Assembly (NCBI GenBank): GCA_037501455.1
Contig: CM074865.1
Span: 39,600,501 to 39,664,500, forward strand
DNA length: 64,000 nucleotides
DNA from: Lantana camara
Taxonomy: Eukaryota; Streptophyta; Magnoliopsida; Lamiales; Verbenaceae
Direction: 5' to 3'
Of this stretch, positions 22,021 through 34,603 are shown in pieces (position 1 is the stretch's first letter; every line of letters begins with the position of its first letter). The notes below the pieces were generated by a model, which ran no database searches, was not told the origin of the DNA, and saw only the letters and a program-made list of their open reading frames with translations. The translations under genes were made by a program, and so were the position numbers.

Positions 22021-24233
22021 ATTATGATAATTATTATCTAATTCTTATTAAATTGTATTTTTTCTTTTATTTTTCGAAAATATAATAATAACTATCCAAT
22101 GAAACAATTTAATTTATATAAGCAAATCAATAGTTTTCAATAACATTTCTAACATAACAATGTACTACAAAAAAAGTACAAATCCTTACAAATATGAATA
22201 CACAAGATGTACTATTCTTTCCCAAAATTTTCAACTACATGATTAACAAAACGATTCTATTGTTTATCGAGAAAAATATATTGTATTGACCTTATATAGA
22301 AATCTACCAAAGATATCTTGATCTATCCCTCCAAAATCTGTAACAAGAAATAAAAAAACAAACCTTTCAAATGAGAATTAAATTAAAGAAGAATGCTATA
22401 TCAAACAAGGGAAAAGAATGGTTCCAAACAACATGGAGGTCCCAAATCCCACAACAAATAGCTGCACGTATTAAACAAATGAACTTTGGAGCCAGTCACT
22501 AGTTATTTGCCAAATGAAAAGTAAATCATCAGCAAAACCAAACATCAATTACAAATATTTTCACAAGTAAAAGGCAAACTGTGAAAGCTAATCTACATTT
22601 TCTCAGAATAAAACTCATAAAAATCCATATATCACCTCATCATCATAGTTCTATTTAGCACAGGACACTAAGGACATTTATCCAATATATGTATGCAATC
22701 ACATTTTTACAGAAGGCTCCCAAGTGAATCAAATACATCTATGCGAATAGGAATAACAAAAAACAAAACAACATACAATTAGCTAAATGACAATTGATCC
22801 TGGGTAAATTGTATGCAGTAATAGAGCATACAAAAATAGAAAAGCCAAATAATTCAAGTAATAACACATATTACTAATTAAGGAGCGAATTTAAGCTATC
22901 AAGACTACTATCCTTTGTAAATCATAGTTCTAAAGTAGAAATAGACTATTGTCAGTACTCAACAGTTTATATCACCTCAGCATCAAATACAAACCCAAGT
23001 AAGATCAAGATCCACAAGAAACAACACAACCGATCTGTGAGGCTTTAACAAAATAAATCCAAAAACAAAGCACAGTAATCACATTCATTCATGCGACGAA
23101 CTACATGCAGAAACTACCACATTTCAGCAACATATTCCCATTCAAAAGGTTTCTGCATTAGAAAATGAATTGCCTTGATCTTTCCTAGAAATCTGTCAAA
23201 AGATAGCTTGATTTATGACAAAAGATAGCTTGATTTATGCCTCCGAAACTGTAATAAGAAATAAAGCACTAAATTAAATTGTCATATCTTTGACCTTTTG
23301 TGATATCTTTACTATCTTCAATCTTGTTTTGGCTTCTACATTGCTAACAAACACAAACAACCCCATGTACTATAGAAAATGGAAAACTGAAAATTAATGG
23401 CATTCTACATGAACAGATCAGTTTCACTCTTATCAGTATAAAAATGTAACTATTCCATATGAAACATAATTGTTATGCTTTTAATGATCAAGTCTGAACG
23501 TTAAAGAAGAGTTAGTTAGACCATCACATCACTAAATTTACAATATCGAAATGTTCTTGAAAAAATAACAGGATCGACTGAAAAGGGGAAAGAGAAGACT
23601 TCAATTAAGACAAGAACATTAGAGTTTAAGTCATTCAGTTAGATATTAGTGAATGTGTGGTCAAAAGCTACATGCATAGACCAGAAGCAATCTAAAACAC
23701 ATGAGTATCTTCAGATGCTAACAAGAAGACTACTTATTAATAGCTTCAAGCCATCTACAATTAACCCAATCAAACTATCAACATGTTTGGCATTGCAATA
23801 ACTAATGATATAGTTTGACATCTCATCGCTAAAGCAACAAACACCAAATTTAGCAAAAGGGATATATCCAGCAGGAAAGCTCATGTTAAGCCATTAAGTT
23901 AATCCAAGTTGATATAACACTGACATTAATAGTCAAACATATACTAAAGCAGCTGATTTGTGCTTGTAGACGTTGCACCCTTTTTGTTCCTATATCAACA
24001 AATATATAAAAAATAAGACTCAACTAATCATTATTAAAATAAGATTAAGGTGTTACCATTGTTTTCCAATTCGGTCAATTGATCAGAAGCTAGATCATAT
24101 TGTCCTTTTCTTATCCTGACCATACCTGCACAAAGTTCACAAGAATTTAAGAATACAAATTTTTAAATCTACATAAATTCAAAAAAAACTCAAATTAAGT
24201 TTAAATAACAAAATCAAAATAATCCACATTATT
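22021..24233. other. CACTA interior, no gene recognised
   Basis: AT-rich sequence with no ORF of note on either strand. A second CACTA gene (TNPA-like) would be expected near here in an autonomous element, but I see no protein evidence for one. A duplicated phrase AAAGATAGCTTGATTTATG occurs near 23198 and 23220. Confidence 0.6.
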
Positions 24234-27200
24234 CTATGTTTCAGCATCCTCAGCGGTTATGTTTGCCTCATCTACAATCATTCCTTCAATTTCTTCTCTC
24301 ACCCAACAAGAATCTTCATTTGAACTTAGAATCACATTATCTAGTTGTATACTACTATGAGGCTCAACTTCAATCGTCGAATAGACATCATAATTGTCTC
24401 TTCTTGCCATTGGTACCACTACATTCCAATCGGGTTCTAATGGACCAGCAATGTACCAAACTTGTTGTGCTTGACTTGCCATGATAAATGGCTCATCAGT
24501 AGGTAAGTTCTTTCCGTACATTAAATGGTTGAAGTTTACAAGTGTATACTTGAACTCATCTTCTCTCACGCCCTTGTCACTGTCAACCCAATCACATTTA
24601 AAAATAAAAAACTTAGTGTCTCTCGCATACTGTATCTCCAATATATCTATAAGAATTCCATAATATGAAACTTTTCCAGAGCGTGGCCTTAAGTCCTTTA
24701 CACTAGCAAAGCTTAGTGTATCTAAATGAACTACAACTCCATTGCATTGAGTTTTCTTGTTCGCATCAAAACTTCTCATACAACATCGAAATCCTCTAAG
24801 AATACATGAATTATTGCTCATTGCATGTTCAATTGGTCCATTGGCAAGTGAAATTAATTCGGTGGAGAGTTCTTGGCCTAATGTTTCCATCAAATTCTGA
24901 ACCTACTCAGCGATTAAAAATATATACATTAGACAAGCAGTCAAATTTTACATCCTTATAAAACTTTTTGAACACAGAGAGTGACTTACATGAGATTTGA
25001 ACCACTCATGGAAAGTTTCATTATGAATACATTGAATTTCCATTGTAGTTGCTCGTGGTTTTCGCCTTCGAATGAGCAATTCATGTGATCTTACATAAAA
25101 GATTTTGTGAATACAATTCAGATAACAATAAATGTAAAAAATGTAGTAAAGTATATGTAAAATTAGATAATACTCACTCGCGAAACGGTGCAACTATGTC
25201 AGAATTTCCAAGCACATATCGATGAATTTGTAGTAATATAACCTGATCAATGACAAATCGTTTTCCTTCACCTAAAGCACGACTTGTGTCATCATCTACT
25301 TCAAAATTTCGAGGCTGCCTATTCTCTTTGGTTTCAACTTTGTTAAGATATCTAGAACAGAAAGTAATACATTCTTCCATTAAGTAACCCTTAGCAATTG
25401 AACCTTCAGGACGTGCTCGATTCCGGTGCCCAAGTACCTATTAGTCAAAAGATCAGTTGACAATCAATCATAAAGTATATGTACATATATTGAAATATAT
25501 AACCTAATAAATCTCACCTCTCAATGGGATACATCCACCGAAATTGAACTGGTCCTCCGATCAATGCCTCTTCCTCCAAGTGTACTGGCAAGTGCTCCAT
25601 TATATCAAAGAAAGATGGAGGAAAAATCTTCTCCAGGTGACATAGTGTATGGGCAATTCGATCCTGGGCCTTTTCTAGTTCTGACTTGGAGTTCACTTTA
25701 GAGCAGACTGTTCTAAAGAAGTTGCTCAATTCAATCAATGCATTAACAACACTCTTAGGCAATACTCTACGCAGAGCAATCGAAAGTATCCTTTGCATAA
25801 GGACATGGTTGTCATGACTTTTCAGACCCCAAATATTTAGCTTCTCAACATTCACATGTCGAGATATATTAGATGCATACCCATCAGGAGGTCTTAAAAT
25901 TTTCAACACCATGTAAAAAGTTTTCTTCTCATTGTTGCTCATTGTTGCAGAATTGGCTGGTAGGTAAAAACCTCCAGCGGGACGTGGAATTGGATGTAAA
26001 GGTTTTCTGATATTCATTTTTTGCAAATCTTTTCTAGCATTAAGGTTATCTTTAGTCTTTCCCTTAGTTCCCAATAGTGTAAACAGTATGTTATCACACA
26101 CATTTTTCTCAATATGAATGACATCAAGGTTACGTCGGATAATGTTTCCAGCCCAATAGGAAAGCTCAAAGAATATGCTTCGCTTCTTCCAGATAGGTTC
26201 TTCTATTTCACCCAACTTTCGTTTCCTTTTTGAACTTCTTTTTTCTGTGACAACTTTTTTTTTCAAGTCTTCTTTTTTGTATTCAGTTAGTACACCCTCT
26301 ACTTGTTGTAGTAGCTCCAACTCTGAAAGTGGTCTAGGTTTGTGCCCAAACTCAATTATCCCGTCAAAAGATACTCTATCCCTACATAAAGAGTGGGTTA
26401 TAGGTAAAAATCGACGGTGACCACAGTAACAAAATTTATGCCCTTTATATAAATATTCTGATCTAGTCTCCATACCACAATTAGGACAAGCAAATTCACC
26501 TTTAGTACCCCACTCAGATATCATACCGTATCCTGGAAAGTCACTTATTGTCCACAATAATGCAGCACACATTTGAAAGATTTCATTGCTTGAGGCATCA
26601 TAAGTTGGAGCTCCGTTTTCCCACAAATCTTTCAAATCTTCGATCAATAGTTGTAGATGAACATCAATCTTCATACCAGGCCCTTTTGGCCCATCTATCA
26701 AGGTTGAAAGTATTAAAGAAGGTTGCTTCATACATAACCAAGATGGTAAATTATATACCATCAACATAACAGGCCAAATACTATAACTAACATTCATTGT
26801 TCCAAATGGGTTGAACCCATCCATTGCCAACCCAAGCCTAACATTGCGGATATCAGCCTTAAATGATGGATACCTATTGTCAAAGCTTTTCCAAGCTAGA
26901 CTATCAGCAGGATGCCTAAGTACCCCATTGTCAACACGCTGTTCTCCATGCCACTTCATAAGAGAAGATGTCATTGATGACATGAACACCTTCTGCAATC
27001 GTGGCTTTAAAGGAAAGTATCTCATTCGAGTAACTGCTTTTGTTTTAGCATCATCTGTATACTTAGACTCGCCACAAATATCGCATTTATCAAGCTTCTC
27101 ATCTTCACCTCTAAATAACATACAATGATTAGGACAAACATCAATGGTCTTGTAAGTAAAACCCAATTCTGTTGTTAGTTTGCTTGCTTCATAATAATTA

Positions 27201-27778
27201 ACTGGCAAATTGACACCGTCGGGGAATGAATCTCTCAACAGTTTAAGAAGTAAATCAAATGAACTATTAGACCAGCTAGAAAGAGTTTTTATTTGTAATA
27301 ATCTAGCGAGAAAACTAAGTTTTGCCTGTTTTCCACATCCTGGGAATAACTCAGTCTCCGCCTCTGCCAACAATTTCATAAACACCTTTGTTTCTTTAGT
27401 ACAACCCTCAAAATTCATTTCGTGGACAACATTTATTTTAGCATCCTTGTCCGGAATTCCCATTGTATCGCGTAACATACTAGCCATATCATCTCTAGAA
27501 CCTATATTGTCGTTAACTTCAACATCATTCATTGTGGCTGGCACGTAAAGTTCCCCATGGCAAGTCCAGTTTTTATATGAAATGTCAAAGCCATCTTTAA
27601 TGCAATGTAGCATCACTTCATCATGGAGCTTGGTAAAACGGTTCTGACATTTCTTACAAGGACAACAAATTTTGGAACCCTCCGATTTACCCAAAAATGC
27701 AAATTCCAAGAATTTCTCAACACCATGGACATACTCATCAGAAAGTCTATTCGATAAATGAACCCAACTTTTATCCAT
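24234..27778 (-). pseudogene. TNP2-type CACTA transposase, four exons, frame broken
   Basis: Exon 1 runs 27778 to 25518 and encodes the transposase-associated N-terminal domain (CCPCKKCQNRF, with paired Cys), the transposase_21 domain (CPNHCMLFRG, CDICGESKY, CPNCGMETRSEYL) and a DUF4218-like end (LEKIFPPSFFDIMEHLPVHL...RWMYP). Exons 2 (25437-25178), 3 (25089-24990) and 4 (24902-24234, a DUF4216-like domain with FKCDWVD and PFIMASQAQQVWYI) follow with GT-AG introns that keep phase. Start: MDKSW at 27778 is the usual family start; an upstream in-frame Met (27820) is less likely. In exon 2 the sequence ERYLGT is followed by a frame change before HRNRARPEGS, consistent with a small deletion near 25424, so the protein would be truncated. 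It cuts and joins CACTA ends in active copies. Confidence 0.88.
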
Positions 27779-28279
27779 CTTTAAATTGCTAATATTTGAA
27801 AAGTGGTAGTCAACACCCAATATAAAAAACTTATCATTCTATCGAAATATGAAATACTTACTTATCTGCTCCAGTGTTTATCTAAAAATTGTCAACACAA
27901 ATCTTTATTTCAAAAATCTGCAATGAAACATAAATGTTTTAACTGGAAATAGCAAAAAAACAAAAGGTTTCTGCTGGCTATAAAGTAGTTGTTACTAGCA
28001 TACATGTTGCCCATTAATTAAAGGTTATTTACATTTGTTAGTACAGATTTGTGAATATTAGATTTTAAATCTTATTGACTGAATTATGCTGTCGAATATC
28101 ATCATAAAACAATGAAAATCCCATGCGTGAGTGCATAATCTTGATATTTACAGACAACGAAAGCCCTAAACGTGATTAACAGATTAATTATAGCAGATAG
28201 GTGATTGAAAAAGTTAATTAAACTCAGAGACCAATAACCAAAATCAGTTTCATACTAACTTCAAGTATAGTTGTATATC
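27779..28279 (-). other. CACTA sequence upstream of the transposase
   Basis: About 500 bp of AT-rich sequence between the transposase start and the LTR of G. It presumably holds the transposase promoter, but I see no distinctive box. It ends abruptly at 28279, so the element's right inverted repeat is absent. Confidence 0.6.
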
Positions 28280-31200
28280 TGTAACGCCCCTACAAGGGCA
28301 TCCACGCCTATCCCGCGCTACGGTCCTAGCTTGTATAGAGAATTGCTATCCATATACCCGCCAAGAACGAAGTAAGCGATGACAAACAGACATCCTAGCT
28401 AGGCGGTACTATACTCACAAAGCGCGTAAACAATCACAAGTATGCGGAAGCTCGAATTAAAATATATTCAACAAGGTCTAAGAGCAATATATATTCAACA
28501 AGTAGATGTCCGTCACGGTCCAGCACGTAACGCTCAAAATACGGAATGTAAAATCATCCTAGTGACCAACACGGTCCAAACTAGCATAATAACATCATAC
28601 ATTCTAAATCCATAAATCCAAAACATAAGCGATATAAATATGAAGTATGTAAAGACACAACGAGTACAAGCTAGACTCGACACAACTCTCAAAGCAAGAC
28701 CCGCCCTAGCAAGACTCCAAAACGTGACCCGCGGACACGAAAGGTAAAGGAGGTCAGTTCAAACGGAACCGGTGAAGAGAAGGTTACATAGTTTAAATAT
28801 AAGAGGTCAATGCATGCTCAAATCAAAGATGTTCATGATCCGAATTCTTTTGGAAAACAATGCAAGTTTTATAAAAATCGAATCATGAACCGAAGCACCG
28901 GCTCGACGAGTACGAGCACTCCATCCCTACTTCCTAAACCAAAAAAAAAATCAAACCAATCCATCCTTACACCGTTGATGTCGAGAGTGTACAGCCCTCG
29001 AACATCGCAAAAGAACTATGGAGAAGTGGGTCCATGAAACCGGCCTTCCCCCAAGCTTACCTTAACCCTGAAACCTCCTCGGAGTCTTAGCAAACTTGTC
29101 CAAAAGTGGGTACTTCGTAAGGGTTTAACCGTCCGCCCTTGCGTTCCCGGTCTTACCACTTACTCCGCCCCGAGCGCTATCAAAAGATCCAACCAAGCAA
29201 GCGTCCTTGCAAGGTATACATAACCTCGCTACACAACTCACACATACGTAATATTCGAACGGAAGTCTCAAAACCATTTTGGGTATCAATCCCATATACC
29301 AAAACTTCAAGTTTTACTTGTAAACCGTTTTCCATAAGCGAATATCCAATATACGAGTATAGCTCACAAAACTTGGCTTATAAAGCCTAAATATACATTT
29401 TCAAAATGGGAGTTCAAAACCAATAAACATGAAAGGCTATAGGTGTCCACAGTTTTGAAATCGTTTCATAAGTATATAACTCCTCACCTTTACCAAGAAC
29501 TCGAAGGTCGACTACGAGCAACGAACTACTCGGCCGGAGACGCACCACCTAACAAGGCAAACGTACTAACAAAGGTGAGACTCGACCCAAACCAACTAAA
29601 CAACGCATGGCTTAAGTAACAAGTCACTTATGAGAGTTATGTATGCTTATGGAGTCATATCATGCACTTAATGAAATGTGATGTGAGGATCAATCATGAG
29701 CATGTATAGCATGTCAAGGTCACACATAACGTAGGAAGTCATACATGTTCAAGTAAATGCATAACTTAGCAAAATGTGACAACTTAAACTTCATCAAGGC
29801 AATAAAATCATAACAAGTGATATGCAAGAAGTTCCACCACATATAATACGGCCACAACTCATTAAAGGTATTATCGAAACAAGAAAAGGACATACAAGAG
29901 TCAAAACAAGCGAAACGAGTCAAGAAAACAAGGCTGGGGACAATCCACCCCCGTTGATTTTCCTTCACAAAAAATCCACCCTCGCGGATTTGGTCCAGAA
30001 GCTACTGCCTCAAATCCACCCCCATGGATTTTTACACAGCAAAAATCCACCCTAGTGGATTCTGCCCAGAACTTAAAAAAAACGTGACAACCACTTCGAA
30101 CTCGACGGGAATGAGTTCTAAACACCCCAAAACATGAAATTAAGATTCCAAAAGCTCAATTAAGCATCATAAAACATTCATACATCATATAAGAACATAA
30201 TATAAGCATAAAATCTAAGAATGAAATCATTTAAGCAAGAATTACATATATGCATAAAAGCTTCATAGTTCAAACATGCTCTTCAATGGTGAATCTCTAA
30301 TCCTAGAATGAATTCAACTAAAATTGATTCCAAACCTCATAAAAACTCAAGCATAATCATTCTACAACACCAAGATTGCAAGAAATCAAATAAATCTTAG
30401 ACATGCAAGAATTTCTTCAAATCTTCAAAAACTCAAAAATGGTGAAATCAAGAGAATAGATGGAATCCAACCTAAACATGTTTCTAGGGTCCAAATAGCA
30501 TACGTAGAACATGAATTCATCAAGAAAACATGGATTAAACTTATAAAATTCAACCCTAGTTCATGCTTCTACCAAGAGCTTCAAGCTGAAAGCATAACCT
30601 AAGCATTTACACAAAACCTTACCTTAGGAGCTAAGAATTGAAGAGAATAGCTTGGTCTTGAGTCTTGAATCTCTAGCTTCAATCTCCTCTCTTGTCTCTT
30701 GAAAATGGCTTGAAGGTTTTTGGGTTTTCTTGAGAGAAGATGAATAGTCTTGAGAGAGTTTGCTTGAATTTCTTATGAAATAACGTTAAATGAGTTTTAG
30801 TGTTTAAAAATCTGAATTGGTTGTTTGGGTCAGCTATTAGGGTCATGGAGCAGGTCATACGGGTCAGATTATAAGAGGAATTGGGTCTCAAATTGGGTAA
30901 TTTCGAAATTGGGTCATAAGTCTTATAAAAAGGTTGACTTTTCGTATAATGGCCATAACTTCTTCGTCCGAACTCCAAATCGAGCGATTCAAAAACCCAC
31001 GAACTCGTAATCGAATTATCTACTCAATTTCATTAAGTTCTATCCAGTTTCAGGCTTGGAAAATAAATTTACCTTTTAGTCCCTAAATTATGCTTCAATG
31101 TCCAAATAAGCACATTGTTTTGTTTAAGCATAAAACATGCTATCAAATCTCAATAAGAACAATACGAGGACATAATTAACACATCAATTAGTCACGTATT

Positions 31201-31337
31201 TCATACAAATCATATATTCCACATAAGTTCAAGCATAACGGTCAATTAAGGCATATTATTCACATAATTCATGCAAAGAAAAGTAAATCGCTCACTCTCG
31301 TAACAAGCTTACCTTGATCGAGAAACGGGGCGTCACA
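28280..31337 (-). mobile_element. 3' LTR of minus-strand element G
   Basis: 3058 bp. On the minus strand it opens TGTGACGCCCC at 31337 and closes GGGGCGTTACA at 28280. It holds a donor-like AAG|GTAAG (GT 30622-30621), a palindrome cassette (29972-30061), hairpin CGGTTC/GAACTG with loop CGTTT (28771-28755, minus) and the CTAGGCGG block near 28403. It inserted in the CACTA element; the left target-site copy would be ATATC (28275-28279), and the other is lost. Confidence 0.9.
29972..30061. repeat. Palindrome cassette in LTR G
   Basis: AAATCC/GGATTT (29972-29991), AAATCCA/TGGATTT loop CCCCCA (30012-30031) and AATCCAC/GTGGATT loop CCTA (30044-30061), plus a decayed unit at 29942. Same stem type as element D. 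Confidence 0.88.
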
Positions 31338-31956
31338 ACCTCCCCTCCTAAAAGAAATCTGGTCCCCAGATTCACCATTGGAAAACAACTCAGGGTGAAA
31401 ACTTCGCATCTTGTCTTTTGTTTCCCAAGTAGCTTCTTCGGACTTAAAGATCTCTCCAAAGTACCTTAACCAATGGAATTTGTCGATTCCTCAACTCTTG
31501 GACCTTCATATCCAAGATCTTCACTGGTTGTTGCTTAAATGTCAAATCTGATTCCAATTGTACCTCTTCAACCGGTATAGTTTCCATCTCATCCCGGAAA
31601 TACCTTCTCAATTGTGACACAAGAAACACGTTATGGATTCCAGTGAGATTCGGAGGTAAATTCAAGCGATAAGCAACTTCCCCAATACGTTCCACAATCT
31701 CAAATGGACCAATGAACCTCGGATTCAACTTACCACCCTTTCCAATTCGTGAGAAACCCTTTCTCGGTGTTGCCTTCAAGAAAACTCGGTCACCCACTTC
31801 AAATTTCAAATCTTTCCTTCTCCGGTCGGCATAACTCTTTTGCCGGTCTTGTGTCGCTTTCATGTGTTGCTTAATCTTTTCCACTTTCTCAATTGCTCCC
31901 TTAATCAATCGGGCTCGGTTCCTCTTTCCAAACCGTTTTCCTCGGTCCATCTCCAT
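31338..31956 (-). pseudogene. Integrase C-terminus and chromodomain, element G
   Basis: The polypurine tract AGGAGGGGAGG and stem-loop AATCTGG/CCAGATT (31356-31372) end the internal region. Upstream in the gene, 31956-31444 encodes KATQDRQKSYADRRRKDLKFEVGDRVFLKA, the GPFEIVERIGEVAYRLNLP motif of the integrase tail, and VKILDMKVQELRNRQIPLVKVLW of a chromodomain. A frameshift right after LWRD moves EEATWETKDKM to another frame (about 31400-31440). Confidence 0.88.
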
Positions 31957-32756
31957 TCCTCAAGATCCCAATAAAGAGGCGACCTACACTTACGGTACAA
32001 AGCTTCGTACGGTACCATCTTGATCGAAGATTGGTAACTATTATTGTAGGCGAATTCGATCAAAGTCAATTATTTTTCCCACTCAACCGAAAAATCCATT
32101 ACACAAGCCCTTAGTAAATCTTCAAGAAACTTAATCACCCGCTCAGATTGTCCATCGGTTTGCTGGTGGAATACGGTACTAAAACTCAACTTCGTACCCC
32201 ATAATCTGTTAAGAACCTTTCACAACTTAGAAGTGAAACGAGGATCTCTATCCAAAATGATACTAGCGGGTATCCTATGCAATCTCACAATTTCTTGGTG
32301 ATATAACTCCGCTAATTTCTCCACTTTATCGGTTGATCGAATCGGTAGAAAGTGTGAAGATTTTTTGAGACGATCCACGACAACCCAAATCCCATCAAAT
32401 CCCTTTCGAACTCTCGGAAGCCCGGTCACGAAATCCATGGTGACTTGTTCCCATTTCCACTCGGGAATCGGTATCGGTTGCAACTTTCTTGCCGGTAATT
32501 GATGTTCGGCCTTAACCCGTTGACAAATCACATATCTCTTAACGAAATTAGCCACATCTCGTTTCATTCCATGCCTCCAAAAGTACTTCTTAAGATCCCG
32601 GTACATCTTGTTGCCACCCGGATACATCGTATAGACGGTCTTATATGCTTCCTCAAGCACTAACCTTTGCAATCCATCCAGTATACATACTCGGCCTTTG
32701 TACCTAAACAAGGATCTCGGTTTCACCCTTACCGGAATCAACCTCAAGATTAGCAA
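31957..32756 (-). pseudogene. Integrase zinc-binding and core, element G
   Basis: 32756-32220 is open and then stops. It has the zinc-binding region (MYPGGNKMYRDLKKYFWRHGMKRDV...CQRVKAEHQ) in which expected His and Cys ligands read Tyr. The core carries MDFVTGLPRVRKGFDGIWVVVDRL with the first Asp and ILDRDPRFTSKL with the second. A stop (TGA, 32217-32219) replaces the expected Trp after TSKL. The third catalytic residue (TDGQSERVIKFLEDL) and [10 protein letters not shown] lie downstream, with further stops to about 31960. Confidence 0.88.
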
Positions 32757-34603
32757 TCTTCGCTTTCCGACTCAATGCATCCGCAACTACATTTTCCTTC
32801 CCCGGATGATATTGTATGACATAATCGTAATCTTCTAAGAATTCCATCTACCGTCGTTGTCTCATGTTCAATTCCTTCTGTGTGAACAAGTAACGAAGAC
32901 TCTTGTGGTCGGTAAATACCTCAAACCAATCCCAAAGAGATAGTGTCGCCATTTCGCTAAGGCTAATATCACCGCGGCCCACTCAAGATCATGTGTTGGG
33001 TAATTCTGCTCGTGCTCCTTCAATTTCCTCAAACCATAAGCAATCACCCGACCATTTTGCATAAGCACGCATCCCAACCCTTCCTTGGATGCATCGGTAA
33101 AAACAAAAAATCCAACCGAACCTTCCGGTAGAGTCAACACCGGAGCCGTTGTCAATTTCTCCTTAAGCACATGAAAGCTCTCTTCACAAGCTTCATCCCA
33201 CACAAACTTTGTTTCCTTCTTAGTTAATCGTGTGAGAGGTGCGGCAATCTTAGAAAAATCCTTGACGAATCGGCGGTAATAGCCTGCTAAGCCAAGAAAA
33301 CTGCTTACTTCTGACACGTTCTTCGGTTGTTCCCAAAGAAAAACTATTTCTATCTTAGAAGGATCCACTGAAATCCCATCACCGGAAATAATATGTCCCA
33401 AAAATGATACCCGATCCATCCAAAAATCACATTTGCTAAACTTAGCATACAACTTGTGTTCACATAGCTTCTCAAGTACCAAACGAAGATGTAGAGCATG
33501 TTCCTCAACCGACTTAGAGAAAACCAAGATGTCATCAATGAATATAACAACGAACTTGTCCAAGAACTCCTTGAAAACACGGTGCATTAAATCCATAAAA
33601 GTTGCGGGTGCGTTGGTTAGTCCGAAGGGCATCACAACGAACTCATAGTGTCCGTATCTCGTGTTAAAGCCCGTCTTCGATATATCTGACTCCTTAATCC
33701 TTAACTGATAGTAACCTTTTCGGAGATCGAGCTTCGAATATACCTTCGAACCTTGCAACAAATCGAACAACTCTTCGATGTGCGGGAGGGGATACTTGTT
33801 CTTCATCGTCATCCTATTCAACTCCCGATAGTCTAGGCACATACGGAGTGTCCCATCTTTCTTCGTCACGAACAACACCGGAGCACCCCTAGGCGAAGTA
33901 CTCGCCCGTACAAACCCACACGCCAATAACTCATCTAGTTGAGTTTTAATTTTCTTGAGTTCGGCGGGAGCCATTCTATACGGCATCTTCGAAAATGGCT
34001 CGGCCTCTTGGAATAGATCAATGACGAATTCGATCTCTCTTTTCGGTGGCAAAGTCGCCAAACTTTCCGAAAAGACATCGGGGAACTCATTTGCCATATT
34101 AGTCTCTTCAAGCTTAACTTGATCTTTAGGCCGGTTCAACACATACGCCACATACCCGGTAGCTCCATCCCGAATGAGCTTCTTAACTTCCATCAAACAA
34201 ATAAACGGACTCCCACGAACGCTCGAACCCGTAACCACACCGGTACCCAACTCAACCTTCTTCCCAAAACAGTCCATCTTCGCCCGATGCGTATACAACC
34301 AATCCATACCGAGTATCACGTCGTACATCTTCATCGGAATAGAAATCAAATTCGCCAGGTAAACGCGTCCCTCAATACTCACCGGACAATCACGATACAA
34401 GCAATCAGTTCTAATCATACCACCCAAAGGAGAACACACAATATAAAGCATAGAATCACTCGCAAGAGGCAAATTTAACATAGTAGCCATAGAAGGAGTA
34501 ATAAACGAATGAGATGCACCCGGATCTTATAATGCATGTATGGGAATGTCATGTATGTGGAGTGTACCTTCCACCACGGCGGTAGGGTCGATCTCGGAAA
34601 CAA
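32757..34603 (-). pseudogene. Protease, reverse transcriptase and RNase H, element G
   Basis: Best-preserved pol of the window. The protease motif DPGASHSFI (about 34515) follows an in-frame TAA in the ALFD position. The 540-residue frame 34490-32868 covers the protease tail (to about residue 65), RT (about 170-365; catalytic FIDD at 317-320; MPFGLTNAP at 287-295) and RNase H ([10 protein letters not shown] at 464-473; THDLEWAAV at 499-507). A frameshift near 32930 and a stop at 32848-32850 follow in RNase H. Gag, leader and 5' LTR are missing: the element ends near 34603, where a family B LTR begins. Confidence 0.92.

Larger units (their letters stand above)
21661..28279 (-). mobile_element. 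CACTA (En/Spm-type) transposon, truncated
   Basis: Left end CACTACAAGAAAAACC at 21661, inserted in the family B LTR; dense subterminal inverted repeats to about 22020; then about 2.2 kb without coding sequence; then a TNP2-type transposase gene on the minus strand (24234-27778). The opposite inverted repeat is not found: the LTR of element G begins at 28280, and its partner side was lost in a later rearrangement. A 3-bp target duplication cannot be checked. Immobile as it stands. Confidence 0.88.

Noticed and set aside
25514..27820. A host gene, because of the long 768-residue frame with introns
   Set aside because: The domains (transposase-associated, TNP2, DUF4218/DUF4216-like) and the nearby CACTACAAGAAAAA end show it is a CACTA transposase.
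32868..34490. Element G as an intact autonomous retrotransposon
   Set aside because: There is a stop in the protease start, a frameshift and stop in RNase H, a stop in the integrase, altered zinc ligands, and no gag or 5' LTR.
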